Assembly (NCBI GenBank): GCA_021793235.1
Contig: JAJYTD010000041.1
Location: 1 to 32,975 of the forward strand
Direction of reading: 5' to 3'
DNA from: Actinomycetes bacterium
Lineage (GTDB): Bacteria > Actinomycetota > Actinomycetes > Streptosporangiales > Streptosporangiaceae
Length of the DNA: 32,975 bases
Below, piece by piece: positions 23,165-29,953 of the stretch. Position numbers and translations under genes: made by a program. Positions within the stretch are counted from its first letter, which is position 1. Each line of letters starts with the position of its first letter. The notes beneath the pieces were generated by a model, which did not search any database, had not been told where the DNA came from, and saw only the letters and a list, made by a program, of their open reading frames with translations.

Positions 23165-25344
23165 CGTGGAGTCGAAAGGTGTTGACGGCCCACGAGAGCG
23201 TCAACAGCGGTGATGTTGACAGGGCCAGGCGGGCGCTTGATTATCTCTGCCTGGCTCAACTGTATTTGCGTGATAACGTGCTGCTCAATCGGGCACTTTA
23301 TCCAAGCGACATCGTGGAATCGCCCACCGGCCATTGGGGCACCTGCCCGCCTGTCAACGCGGTGCTATCCGCGCTCGGCCCTTACCGTCATCATCTGGAC
23401 GGTATTGACGTGCAAGTCGTGCACGGCGGCGGCCATGCCGGGCCGTCCGCGCTATCCCACGCCTGGCTGACCGGAAGTCTCGCGCATGTCACCGACGATC
23501 TGGACCACAACCCGGCCGGGCTGCAGCGTCTGATCGCCGGCTTTCCGCACCACGACCGATTCGGTGGTGAGATCACGCCACTGTTGCCCGGTCACTGCTA
23601 CATGGGCGGGCAGTTAGGGGCAGCGCTACCAACAGCCCACGGCATGGCGCTGGACATGCCGAACCGCTTGGTCATCGCGTTGATCGGGGATGGCGAATGC
23701 GAGACAGGCGCTACGGCCGCAGCATGGCTCGGCGCACACGCGCTCGCACAACGGAGCGAGCATGGCCGAGTCCTACCGGTGATCTTGCTCAACGGTTTGC
23801 GCATGGGCGGGTCGTCGCTGCTGGCTGGCCTCACGCTACCTGATCTCCGGCAGTTCTTAGCGGGATTGGGCTATCAGGCGATAGTCACCAGGGAAAGCGA
23901 CACCGCAGCCATCCGGGAGGCGGTCAGGGAAGGGCTGGCTGGTCTGAAGCCGCTGCAGCACGGTCCGTCCACCGTCGTCGCAGTGACCATTCCCAAAGGC
24001 CATGGCGCCCCAGAATCCGTGGGTGGCAGGCGGATTATGGGGACACCGTTGGTACACAAGACCCCGTTGATTCGGCCCTCGCAGGACAAGGAAGAGTTTG
24101 GCGCGCTCGCCGACTGGCTCGCCGGTTACCGGCCGCACGAACTATTCACCGCCCGAGGAAGTCCCACATCCGCTATCGTCCGCGCGCTGGGTACGTCCCC
24201 GGCAACGTCGCCACCTCAGACTGCGCCACCGCGCAACTGTCTTGCCGCATCAGCCAGTGTTGCCAATTCCGTCCGCAACCGTGGTGTCGAGTTCGGCTCG
24301 GCAATGGCACAGGTACTGAAGGATCTCCATGAGGCGTACGGTCTCCGGGTGTTCAGCCCGGACGAACTTAGTTCCAACCACATCCGCTTCGGCGATGAGA
24401 TCCCTGACTGGATCGTCGAGGTGCTAAACGAGGAGTTGTGCCACGCCTGGGCACAGGGCTATCAAGAGACCGGACGGCGCGCCCTAGTTGTGTCCTATGA
24501 GGCGTTCGCGCCCATCGTGGCCAGCCTGCTCGCTCAGCACCTGATTTATCGCCGCCTTACGACGACAGCCGGCCGACCACCGATGCCCAGCATCGTATAC
24601 CTGCTGACCAGCCTCGGCTGGCAGAACACGATCAGCCATGCCAACCCCGGCCTCATCGATATGGCCCTCGCGACGCGCGATCCATCCGTGCACGTCTACA
24701 CGCCCGCAGACACCGCACGTACCGCAGCGGCTGTGACCTTTGCGGTACGCAAACTCGGCCGGTGCAGCCTGGTAGTCAGCTCCAAACATCCCATGCCGGC
24801 TCACCCCCTGGACACCATCGAATCCGAACTCCGGGACGGCTATGCTATTTGGCCCCACATCGCCGACGATGACCAGCCCGATCTGATCCTGCTCTCCGCA
24901 GGTGATCTTCCAGCGCGTCAACTGACGAGCGCCGCTGCCGCTGTGAAAACCGCCCGCCCCGAAACGTCATTACGCTATATACACGTCCATGATCTCGTCT
25001 GCTTGGGTGCTCCCTCGATTCGGCCGGACGCGATTTCGGACGCCACGTTCACCGCGCTGATGCCACCGGATGTGCCCGTGCTCGCCGCTGTACCGTGCCA
25101 CGCCACAGCGGTTCACGCCCTATTCGGCGAGCGCGGCATGGCGAACCGCCTCACTGTACGAGGGTGGCGCACCCCCAGCCGTCCGCTCCCACCGGACCGA
25201 CTCCTCGAACACGCCGAACTCGACATCACCAGCCTCACCACCACCGCGCTCTCACTACTCGACCAACGCCCACCCCGCGATCGAAGGAGGGCGACTGGCG
25301 ATCACTCGACCACGCACAGCTTCGGTGTCAGCCGAGGAATTTGA
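23161..25344 (+). CDS. Divergent phosphoketolase-family ThDP enzyme
   Basis: Protein of 727 aa (phosphoketolases are about 800); ATG overlaps the previous stop by 4 bp. Clear XFP landmarks are: LAQLYLRDN; GHWGT (57-61); VVHGGGHAGPS; the ThDP motif GDGECETG (176-183); PVILLNGLRMG; PKGHGAP and HKTPL (278-303); FSPDELSSN; LNEELCHAWAQG with the probable catalytic Glu; SYEAF; and LLTSLGWQNTISHANPG. Phosphoketolases split xylulose-5-P or fructose-6-P to acetyl phosphate. Here the loop normally reading HNGFSH is shortened by about three residues, keeping only the second His (His493). That makes a different reaction, such as isomerisation or epimerisation, possible. I recall related proteins being annotated as xylulose-5-phosphate 3-epimerase but cannot verify this. 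Confidence 0.85.
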   Translation: MTWSRKVLTAHESVNSGDVDRARRALDYLCLAQLYLRDNVLLNRALYPSDIVESPTGHWGTCPPVNAVLSALGPYRHHLDGIDVQVVHGGGHAGPSALSHAWLTGSLAHVTDDLDHNPAGLQRLIAGFPHHDRFGGEITPLLPGHCYMGGQLGAALPTAHGMALDMPNRLVIALIGDGECETGATAAAWLGAHALAQRSEHGRVLPVILLNGLRMGGSSLLAGLTLPDLRQFLAGLGYQAIVTRESDTAAIREAVREGLAGLKPLQHGPSTVVAVTIPKGHGAPESVGGRRIMGTPLVHKTPLIRPSQDKEEFGALADWLAGYRPHELFTARGSPTSAIVRALGTSPATSPPQTAPPRNCLAASASVANSVRNRGVEFGSAMAQVLKDLHEAYGLRVFSPDELSSNHIRFGDEIPDWIVEVLNEELCHAWAQGYQETGRRALVVSYEAFAPIVASLLAQHLIYRRLTTTAGRPPMPSIVYLLTSLGWQNTISHANPGLIDMALATRDPSVHVYTPADTARTAAAVTFAVRKLGRCSLVVSSKHPMPAHPLDTIESELRDGYAIWPHIADDDQPDLILLSAGDLPARQLTSAAAAVKTARPETSLRYIHVHDLVCLGAPSIRPDAISDATFTALMPPDVPVLAAVPCHATAVHALFGERGMANRLTVRGWRTPSRPLPPDRLLEHAELDITSLTTTALSLLDQRPPRDRRRATGDHSTTHSFGVSRGI

Positions 25345-25619
25345 GCGGCACGGCAACGCCGCGACCGTCGCGCATGTCCATCTGCGCCGAAGATGCCACG
25401 CTCTCCAGCCGGTCATGGCCGAGGCCACCGATTTCGATACCATCGTTACGCTCTGCTACGCGCCGCGAGATGACGAACACTCGATTGAGCACCCATAGCC
25501 CGTGCGGAATGTGCCGTGAACTTCTCAACGGCTACGCACCCGACCTGCGGATACTCATTCCTACGGATCCGTACGATTCCCTTTTGCCAGCCAAGTTCCG
25601 CTATCCTCAGAACACGTAA
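25295..25619 (+). pseudogene. Cytidine-deaminase-like gene, multiple frameshifts
   Basis: Pieces of one cytidine/blasticidin-S-deaminase-like protein appear in alternating frames. AEEFERHGNAATVAHV is in one frame. ICAEDATLS, with the catalytic CAE, is in a second. AEATDFDTIVTLCYAPRDDE returns to the first. SPCGMCRELLNGYAPDLRIL, with the zinc PCxxC, and LLPAKFRY are in the second to 25619. GAAGGAGG (25283-25290) precedes a CTG at 25295 as the only plausible start, overlapping the phosphoketolase-like gene by 50 bp. Compared with the family, about 25 residues before CAE seem to be missing. Three shifts in about 120 bases suggest true decay, unless the sequence is poor here. Confidence 0.7.
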
Positions 25620-25629
25620 CGAGGTTACG
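25615..25629 (+). promoter_or_regulatory. Hairpin covering methyltransferase ribosome site
   Basis: CGTAAC and GTTACG form a perfect 6-bp stem around GAG. The loop and first stem base supply the GAGG that serves as the Shine-Dalgarno site for the methyltransferase start at 25632. The stem also contains the TAA stop of the deaminase-like frame. Such a structure could make translation of the last gene depend on ribosomes arriving from upstream. The role is inferred. Confidence 0.4.
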
Positions 25630-25631
25630 AA

Positions 25632-26435
25632 GTGCGCTACAACCCGGACGAGCTCTTCCGCTCCACGGCTCCCTACTACGCGCGATACCGGCCCGGGTAT
25701 CCGCAAGAGTTTTTCGAGCACCTTGTTGCGCGCTTCGCACTCAACGGCACCCAGCAGATCCTGGACCTGGGCTGTGGCACCGGCCAGATCGCCCTGCCCC
25801 TAGCACCACACGTCGCCCGCATTCTTGCCGTTGACCCTGAGCCGAGCATGCTCACCGAAGGTCAACATCTGGCCACGGAACGCGGTATCCACAACATCGA
25901 TTGGCTCGCCGGTGACTCCTACCGACTGCCCGAACTTGCTCTCCCGGAACTGACGCTGGTCACCATGGGTGCCGCGTTCCACTGGATGGACCGTGATGGC
26001 GTCCTTCAGGACCTTGACCAGCTCGTTCTACCCGGCGGCGCTGTGGTGATCGCTAGCGGCGGGGCGCCCGAGACCCAGACCCCACCGCCGTGGAACGACA
26101 CCATCACCGCTGTTCGCACAAAGTATCTCGGACCCGCTCGACGCGCTGGCTCCGGCACCTACAGCCATCCCGAAGAACGCCACACCGACGTGCTACGTCG
26201 CTCCCCTTTCTCGAATGTGGAGGTTGCTGAATGGAACTGGACACTGGAACGCGACCTTGATTCACTCGTCGGACTGCAGTTCTCTTTCTCCTTTTCCGCG
26301 CCTGTCCAATTCGGCAGTGAAGAGCAGCGTGCCGCGTTCGAATGCGACCTCCGGAACGCTCTGACTAGAGAGTTCCCCTCTGGCGCATTCCGGGAACACA
26401 TACGCACCGAAGCGCTCATCGCCACACGCCCCTGA
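25632..26435 (+). CDS. Class I SAM-dependent methyltransferase
   Basis: Protein of 267 aa from GTG 25632. The start NPDELFRSTAPYYARYRPGYP is typical of UbiE/Ycgj-like methyltransferases. SAM motif I is LDLGCGTGQIALPL (about 45-58), followed by the acidic VDPEPSM, GDSYRLPE, and motif post-I/II VTMGAAFHWMDRDG. The substrate is not evident. It is the last gene of the rightward island operon and is likely to act late in the pathway. Confidence 0.92.
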   Translation: MRYNPDELFRSTAPYYARYRPGYPQEFFEHLVARFALNGTQQILDLGCGTGQIALPLAPHVARILAVDPEPSMLTEGQHLATERGIHNIDWLAGDSYRLPELALPELTLVTMGAAFHWMDRDGVLQDLDQLVLPGGAVVIASGGAPETQTPPPWNDTITAVRTKYLGPARRAGSGTYSHPEERHTDVLRRSPFSNVEVAEWNWTLERDLDSLVGLQFSFSFSAPVQFGSEEQRAAFECDLRNALTREFPSGAFREHIRTEALIATRP

Positions 26436-26471
26436 CCCGGGGCCTCCTGTCGCAGCCATCGCTCGCTCCCC

Positions 26472-26486
26472 GCCCGTCGGACGGGC
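26472..26486 (+). terminator. Hairpin after methyltransferase gene
   Basis: GCCCGTC and GACGGGC meet around one base, giving a tight stem 37 bases past the methyltransferase stop. A second weak pairing (GCGGT/ACCGC, about 26494-26513) follows. Probable end of the island operon. Confidence 0.5.
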
Positions 26487-26548
26487 TGTCACAGCGGTGG
26501 AGTGAGTTACCGCCACAGAGCAAGGATTGGCGCATACCCTCGCCCCAC

Positions 26549-26763
26549 TCACCCTCGCAGCACTCGGTCGGCCGGGGTGACAGAGGCCGGGATCGGCGGC
26601 CGCCCCAGCCGCTCCTGGCGGCAGTGGTCCGACCGGCCGGGGAAGGTCCACTCCGCCTTGAGGGTGTAGAGGCCGGTGCTGGCGGTGTCGTCCGTGCCGC
26701 CCCTGTCATCGTTCATCAGGACACCGTCGACAGGTGAGCGCGCGATCCCCGAGGCTGAGGCCG
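26549..26763 (-). pseudogene. Remnant of a second ATPase/small-protein pair
   Basis: From ATG 26716 leftward a 55-codon frame reads STGLYTLKAEWTFPGRSDHC, closely matching the start of the RsbW-like ATPase at 15296. It loses similarity after about 35 residues and stops at 26549. Rightward of 26716 the same strand encodes RPQPRGSRAHLSTVS and a stop, matching the C-terminus of the small protein at 15296-15658, including the TGATG overlap. So this is a truncated paralogous copy of the cassette's leftward half. Its right edge abuts the second copy of the 118-bp repeat. Confidence 0.8.
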
Positions 26764-26878
26764 ACGGGTGGTGGACCGCCCTCAGTGTCATCGCTTCGCG
26801 TCGACCGTGCTCTGGTTTCCACCACGGGGGCCCACCGGCGGCCACACGGGCACGGTCGATGCGGGGCCGCGCCCCCGG
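26761..26878. repeat. 118-bp direct repeat, right copy
   Basis: Partner of 16918-17035, same orientation, ungapped, about 96% identical by eye. Together the copies bracket the HTH-SUMF1 to methyltransferase gene set plus the cassette remnant. Recombination between them would remove 9843 bp. Confidence 0.9.
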
Positions 26879-26978
26879 TGGAAAGCAGGGATCTTCGATG
26901 GTGGCCAGGCGGCCGAGCGGACTGGCGCCGCTGGTGCGGGTAGCGGGGAGAGCGTGGGTCAGGGATACCGACACAGCA

Positions 26979-27037
26979 GGCATGGCACCGTGCGGATCTG
27001 TCCTTAGGTCAGTGCCATGATCCACCGGTGCCATGCC
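26979..27037. repeat. Large two-part inverted repeat
   Basis: GGCATGGCACCG (26979-26990) and CGGTGCCATGCC (27026-27037) are perfect 12-base inverted arms. GGATC and GATCC inside them extend the pairing. The loop carries another GTGCCATG (27012-27019) that could pair alternatively with the left arm. No gene overlaps it. It could be a regulator site, an RNA switch or an element end. Between 26879 and 27200 I see no coding sequence. Confidence 0.6.
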
Positions 27038-27067
27038 CGTTTGCCCATTCCGTGATCCGATTGCTGC

Positions 27068-27104
27068 GGGCCGCGGTCCACGCTTACATGCGCTCCCGCG
27101 GCCC
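27068..27104 (-). terminator. Hairpin after small Lys-rich gene
   Basis: GGGCCGCG and CGCGGCCC pair perfectly around 21 bases, about 100 bases past the stop of the leftward 66-aa gene. It could terminate that transcript. Confidence 0.4.
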
Positions 27105-27200
27105 CACGGGCAGGTACCGAGAACTCCGGGGCCCTGTGGGGAGGGGGCCGACGACATAATTAGCGATCGCCCAGCGCTCCCGCGGTCCGGGACCGGCGTC

Positions 27201-27401
27201 TCAACGGGCGGATCCCTTCCCTTTCCCTTTTTGCAGCTTTTGAGCCGCCCTGACCTTGGCGGCACGTGCAGTCGCGTTGGGCCCTTTGTCGACCGTTCCC
27301 GGTTTGATCTTTAGCCCCTTGGGAAAGTCCCTGCTTACCCCAGGCTGGATGTCCGCACCCTTGGGATAGGAGACTTCGGTCCGGGACTTTTCGTCGGCCA
27401 T
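27201..27401 (-). CDS. Small basic conserved-looking protein
   Basis: Protein of 66 aa from ATG 27401, preceded by AGGAAGG at a good distance. It reads SYPKGADIQPGVSRDFPKGL, then IKPGTVDKGPNATARAAKVR, and ends in a Lys/Gly-rich tail. There is no membrane segment or cysteine. The frame is open far upstream, but that part is low-complexity. I do not recognise a family. The two similar PKG-x-x-(I/K)-x-P segments suggest an internal repeat. Its strong ribosome site and non-random composition support a real gene. Confidence 0.65.
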   Translation of the reverse strand: MADEKSRTEVSYPKGADIQPGVSRDFPKGLKIKPGTVDKGPNATARAAKVRAAQKLQKGKGKGSAR

Positions 27402-27905
27402 GGCATACCTTCCTGTCGCCTCGTAGCAGCCCAGGCCGCCCGCACGCATGGGAAGCCCCGCAGGGCGATATGCGCGCGGCGCGCAGACGCCGCGCTTGTG
27501 GCCACCGCCCTTCGGCACCAAGGAGCTGGGCCGCAGTGGGTCTTGCGGAGTCGGTTTCCTCTGTTTCAGGGGGCTTGGCGGATCGCTTCCTGGCGCTGTC
27601 AAGCGTACTCGGCAGACAGGAGGTTGCCCAGTGCCGAACACGGGCACCGGTGGCCGTGATACTCCACCCACAAGACGGCTGTTGCACGGTCGTCCTAGCC
27701 CATGATGCGGGGCTGGTGTCCTGACGGGAACGGCGGCACGCACGCCCGAGCGTGTTCGGGCCGGGTTCCCGGCCGGCACCGCTCCTTGGCGGCCTGCCTG
27801 GGCCTGCCGCCGAAGGGAGGCGGAGGGCCGTCCCGTGCCGATGCCGCCCTGGCCGCGGGCCCGCGCGCCGGTCGTGCCCGTATGGGGACGGCCGGGCCGC
27901 CCTCG
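27402..27905. other. Non-coding region with several hairpins
   Basis: No gene is supported between the TetR stop and the small Lys-rich gene. Three strong stem-loops stand out: 27474-27495 (8-bp stem, 6-nt loop), 27741-27754 (CACGC/GCGTG around CCGA) and 27759-27774 (GGCCGG/CCGGCC around GTTC). The latter two may terminate the TetR transcript. The first may belong to the leader of the small gene. Confidence 0.45.
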
Positions 27906-28553
27906 TCATGTCCGGCCGCTCGGCGGGTTCTCATGGCCGTGGCCGATCGCCGGCAGGATCGCCTGGTCGACGATGGCGTCGATGTAGGCGTCATCGGGCA
28001 GCTCGAACATGTCAACGCCGTACTTGAGCATGAGCGCCTCGCCGATGTCGAACACCACGGGTGTGAGCCTGGCGGGGTCGATCCGGCCGTGCTCGGCGTA
28101 ATGCAGCAGTACGGTACGGGTGAATCGGCCCCCGCGGGCGTCGAACACGTCGCTGTAGAGGCGCTTGTGCAGGTCAGGTCGGCGGCGTGCCTCTTCTAGC
28201 ACGGCGCCCATGACCGCGCCGTAGATGGGCTGCATCAGCCCGTCGCGCATCAGCTTGAGTGCGGCGATGAGGTCGCCGCGCAGATCGTCGGCGCCGGGGG
28301 AGGGCTCCTCCATCGGGTACATCCGGTACAGCGCCTCGATCACGATGTCCTCGGGCGAGGACCAGCGCCGGTAGAGGGACGTCTTGGCGGTGCCGGCCCG
28401 GCGCGCGATCCCCTCCATGGTCAACCGGCCCAGCCCGTGCTCGGCGGTCTCGTCCAGGGCGGCCTCGTGGATGGCGGCGACAAGTTCCGCACCACGGCGG
28501 CGCCTGGTGCGTCTCTGGGCTTCCCCGTCGGCTGTCCGGTTCCGGTCGGTCAC
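27906..28553 (-). CDS. TetR-family transcriptional regulator
   Basis: Protein of 215 aa. A basic start leads to the TetR helix-turn-helix: LVAAIHEAALDETAEHGLGR, LTMEGIARRAGTAKTSLYRR and WSSPEDIV (about 25-75). The C-terminal domain, for ligand binding and dimerisation, fits the TetR_C_11-like group (RPDLHKRLYSDVFDARGGRF). The ATG at 28553 faces the divergent DUF418 gene across two palindromes, so it most likely represses both genes until an unknown ligand binds. Confidence 0.93.
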   Translation of the reverse strand: MTDRNRTADGEAQRRTRRRRGAELVAAIHEAALDETAEHGLGRLTMEGIARRAGTAKTSLYRRWSSPEDIVIEALYRMYPMEEPSPGADDLRGDLIAALKLMRDGLMQPIYGAVMGAVLEEARRRPDLHKRLYSDVFDARGGRFTRTVLLHYAEHGRIDPARLTPVVFDIGEALMLKYGVDMFELPDDAYIDAIVDQAILPAIGHGHENPPSGRT

Positions 28554-28571
28554 ATCTGACCCGCTTTCTTG

Positions 28572-28623
28572 GATACGGATGTGTATCTTATAGTTCCCAT
28601 GTTAGATACGGACACGTATCTAA
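28572..28623. promoter_or_regulatory. Two TetR operator palindromes
   Basis: TTAGATACG-GACA-CGTATCTAA (28602-28623) is a perfect palindrome with 9-base arms. A second, weaker copy, GATAC-N6-GTATC, lies at 28572-28587. The centres are 33 bases apart, about three helical turns, so two dimers would bind the same DNA face. Their position between the divergent TetR and DUF418 genes makes autoregulation and control of DUF418 likely. A TATAGT at 28589-28594 between the sites is a candidate -10. Confidence 0.8.
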
Positions 28624-28646
28624 TTCTGCCGATCGAGGACGGACCC

Positions 28647-29834
28647 ATGCCCCAGAACACGACCGCCCAGGGCGGCCCGCCGCCGGACCCCGGCGCGGTC
28701 CCCGCAGCGCAGCGCTCGCTCGCCCCCGATCTGGCCCGGGGGTTCATGCTGCTCGTCATCGCCACTGTCCACGCCCACATGTTCCGTGTGACCACCGGCG
28801 GAGGCGGCTACGCGCTCGATGGCCCCCTCGACATCGCCGCCACCGCCTTCATGGCCCTGTTCGGCGAGAACCGGGGATACCCGATGTTCGCCGCCCTCTT
28901 CGGCTATGGTCTCGCCCAGATTCACCTCCGCCGCACGGCCGAAGGACGCGAATGGCCGTGGGTGCGCCGCCTGCTGCGCCGACGCGGCCGCTGGCTGATG
29001 GCCATCGGCATCGCGCACACCGCGCTACTGTTCTACGGCGACATCATCTCCGTCTACGGCCTCATCGCCCTGCTGTTCACCGCGGTCCTGCGCTTCACCG
29101 ACCGCCGGCTGCTCACCCACGCGTTCGCCTGGATGGCCGTCGGCAGCCTCATCTACGCGGCGGCCAACACTATGCTGTTCTCCGCTGCGCCGGAGGGATC
29201 CCAGGAAGTCACTCCCCTGCTCGATATGGCGCTGCGGCTGATATCGCTGCCCTTCTTCTGGCCACTGATGATCACCATCTCGGTGTTCCCGTTCATGGTC
29301 GGCATATGGGCCGCGCGGCGCCGCCTACTTGAGGAACCGCAGCAGCACCGCGCCCTGCTGCGGCGTGTCGCGGTCTGGGGAATCGGCGCAGCGGTGCTCG
29401 GTGGAATCCCGCACGCACTGGTCAACATCGAGGTGTGGACCGCCTCCCCGGTGACCGCGACCGCCATCTTCTGGCTGCACCTGCTCACCGGATACGCGGG
29501 CGGTTTCGGCTACGCGGCGGCCATCGCCCTCATCGCGCTCCGGCTGGGGCAGCGCCGCGGGCCGGTCGTCGCCGCGATCGCCGCGACCGGGCAGCGGTCG
29601 ATGACCTCCTACCTGCTGCAGTCGGTGGTCTGGGCGCTGCTGATCCCGCCCTATACCCTGGGGATCGGCCCGTCCCTGACCGACGCGCAGGCCGTCGGCA
29701 TCGGCGCCGCGGTGTGGCTGGCCACGGTCGTGCTGGCCGACATCATGCGCCGCACCGGCTTCAGGCAGGGACCGGCCGAGTGGTTCCTTCGCCGTATGAC
29801 CTACGGCCGTCCGGTCGCCGTCTCACCGGGCTGA
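28647..29834 (+). CDS. DUF418 membrane protein
   Basis: Protein of 395 aa from ATG 28647, with GAGGACGG upstream. An in-frame start at 28569 would run through the operators and is unlikely. After a hydrophilic start it shows about ten membrane segments. The YeiB/DUF418 pattern includes APDLARGFMLLVIATVHAHM, the ENRGYPMFAALFGYGLAQI segment, and C-terminal TGQRSMTSYLLQSVVWALL. The family's function is unclear; it is related to acyltransferase-type membrane proteins. Control by the adjacent TetR suggests a response to a small molecule. Confidence 0.9.
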   Translation: MPQNTTAQGGPPPDPGAVPAAQRSLAPDLARGFMLLVIATVHAHMFRVTTGGGGYALDGPLDIAATAFMALFGENRGYPMFAALFGYGLAQIHLRRTAEGREWPWVRRLLRRRGRWLMAIGIAHTALLFYGDIISVYGLIALLFTAVLRFTDRRLLTHAFAWMAVGSLIYAAANTMLFSAAPEGSQEVTPLLDMALRLISLPFFWPLMITISVFPFMVGIWAARRRLLEEPQQHRALLRRVAVWGIGAAVLGGIPHALVNIEVWTASPVTATAIFWLHLLTGYAGGFGYAAAIALIALRLGQRRGPVVAAIAATGQRSMTSYLLQSVVWALLIPPYTLGIGPSLTDAQAVGIGAAVWLATVVLADIMRRTGFRQGPAEWFLRRMTYGRPVAVSPG

Positions 29835-29953
29835 CCACCGCCGGGCATGCGGCCGAACGCCTGCCGCCGTCCGCCGATCCCTTCGTCCGGCCCCTGCGGC
29901 ACTCCCGTTAGGCTTCCGGGCAGCCGGCCGACGACGGCCACGGAGGGGGCGGT

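Noticed and set aside
26436-27200. A RiPP precursor peptide for the radical-SAM-like protein
   Set aside because: The short frames here are explained by the cassette remnant and repeat, none has a ribosome site plus leader/core layout, and no RiPP recognition element protein or peptidase is nearby.
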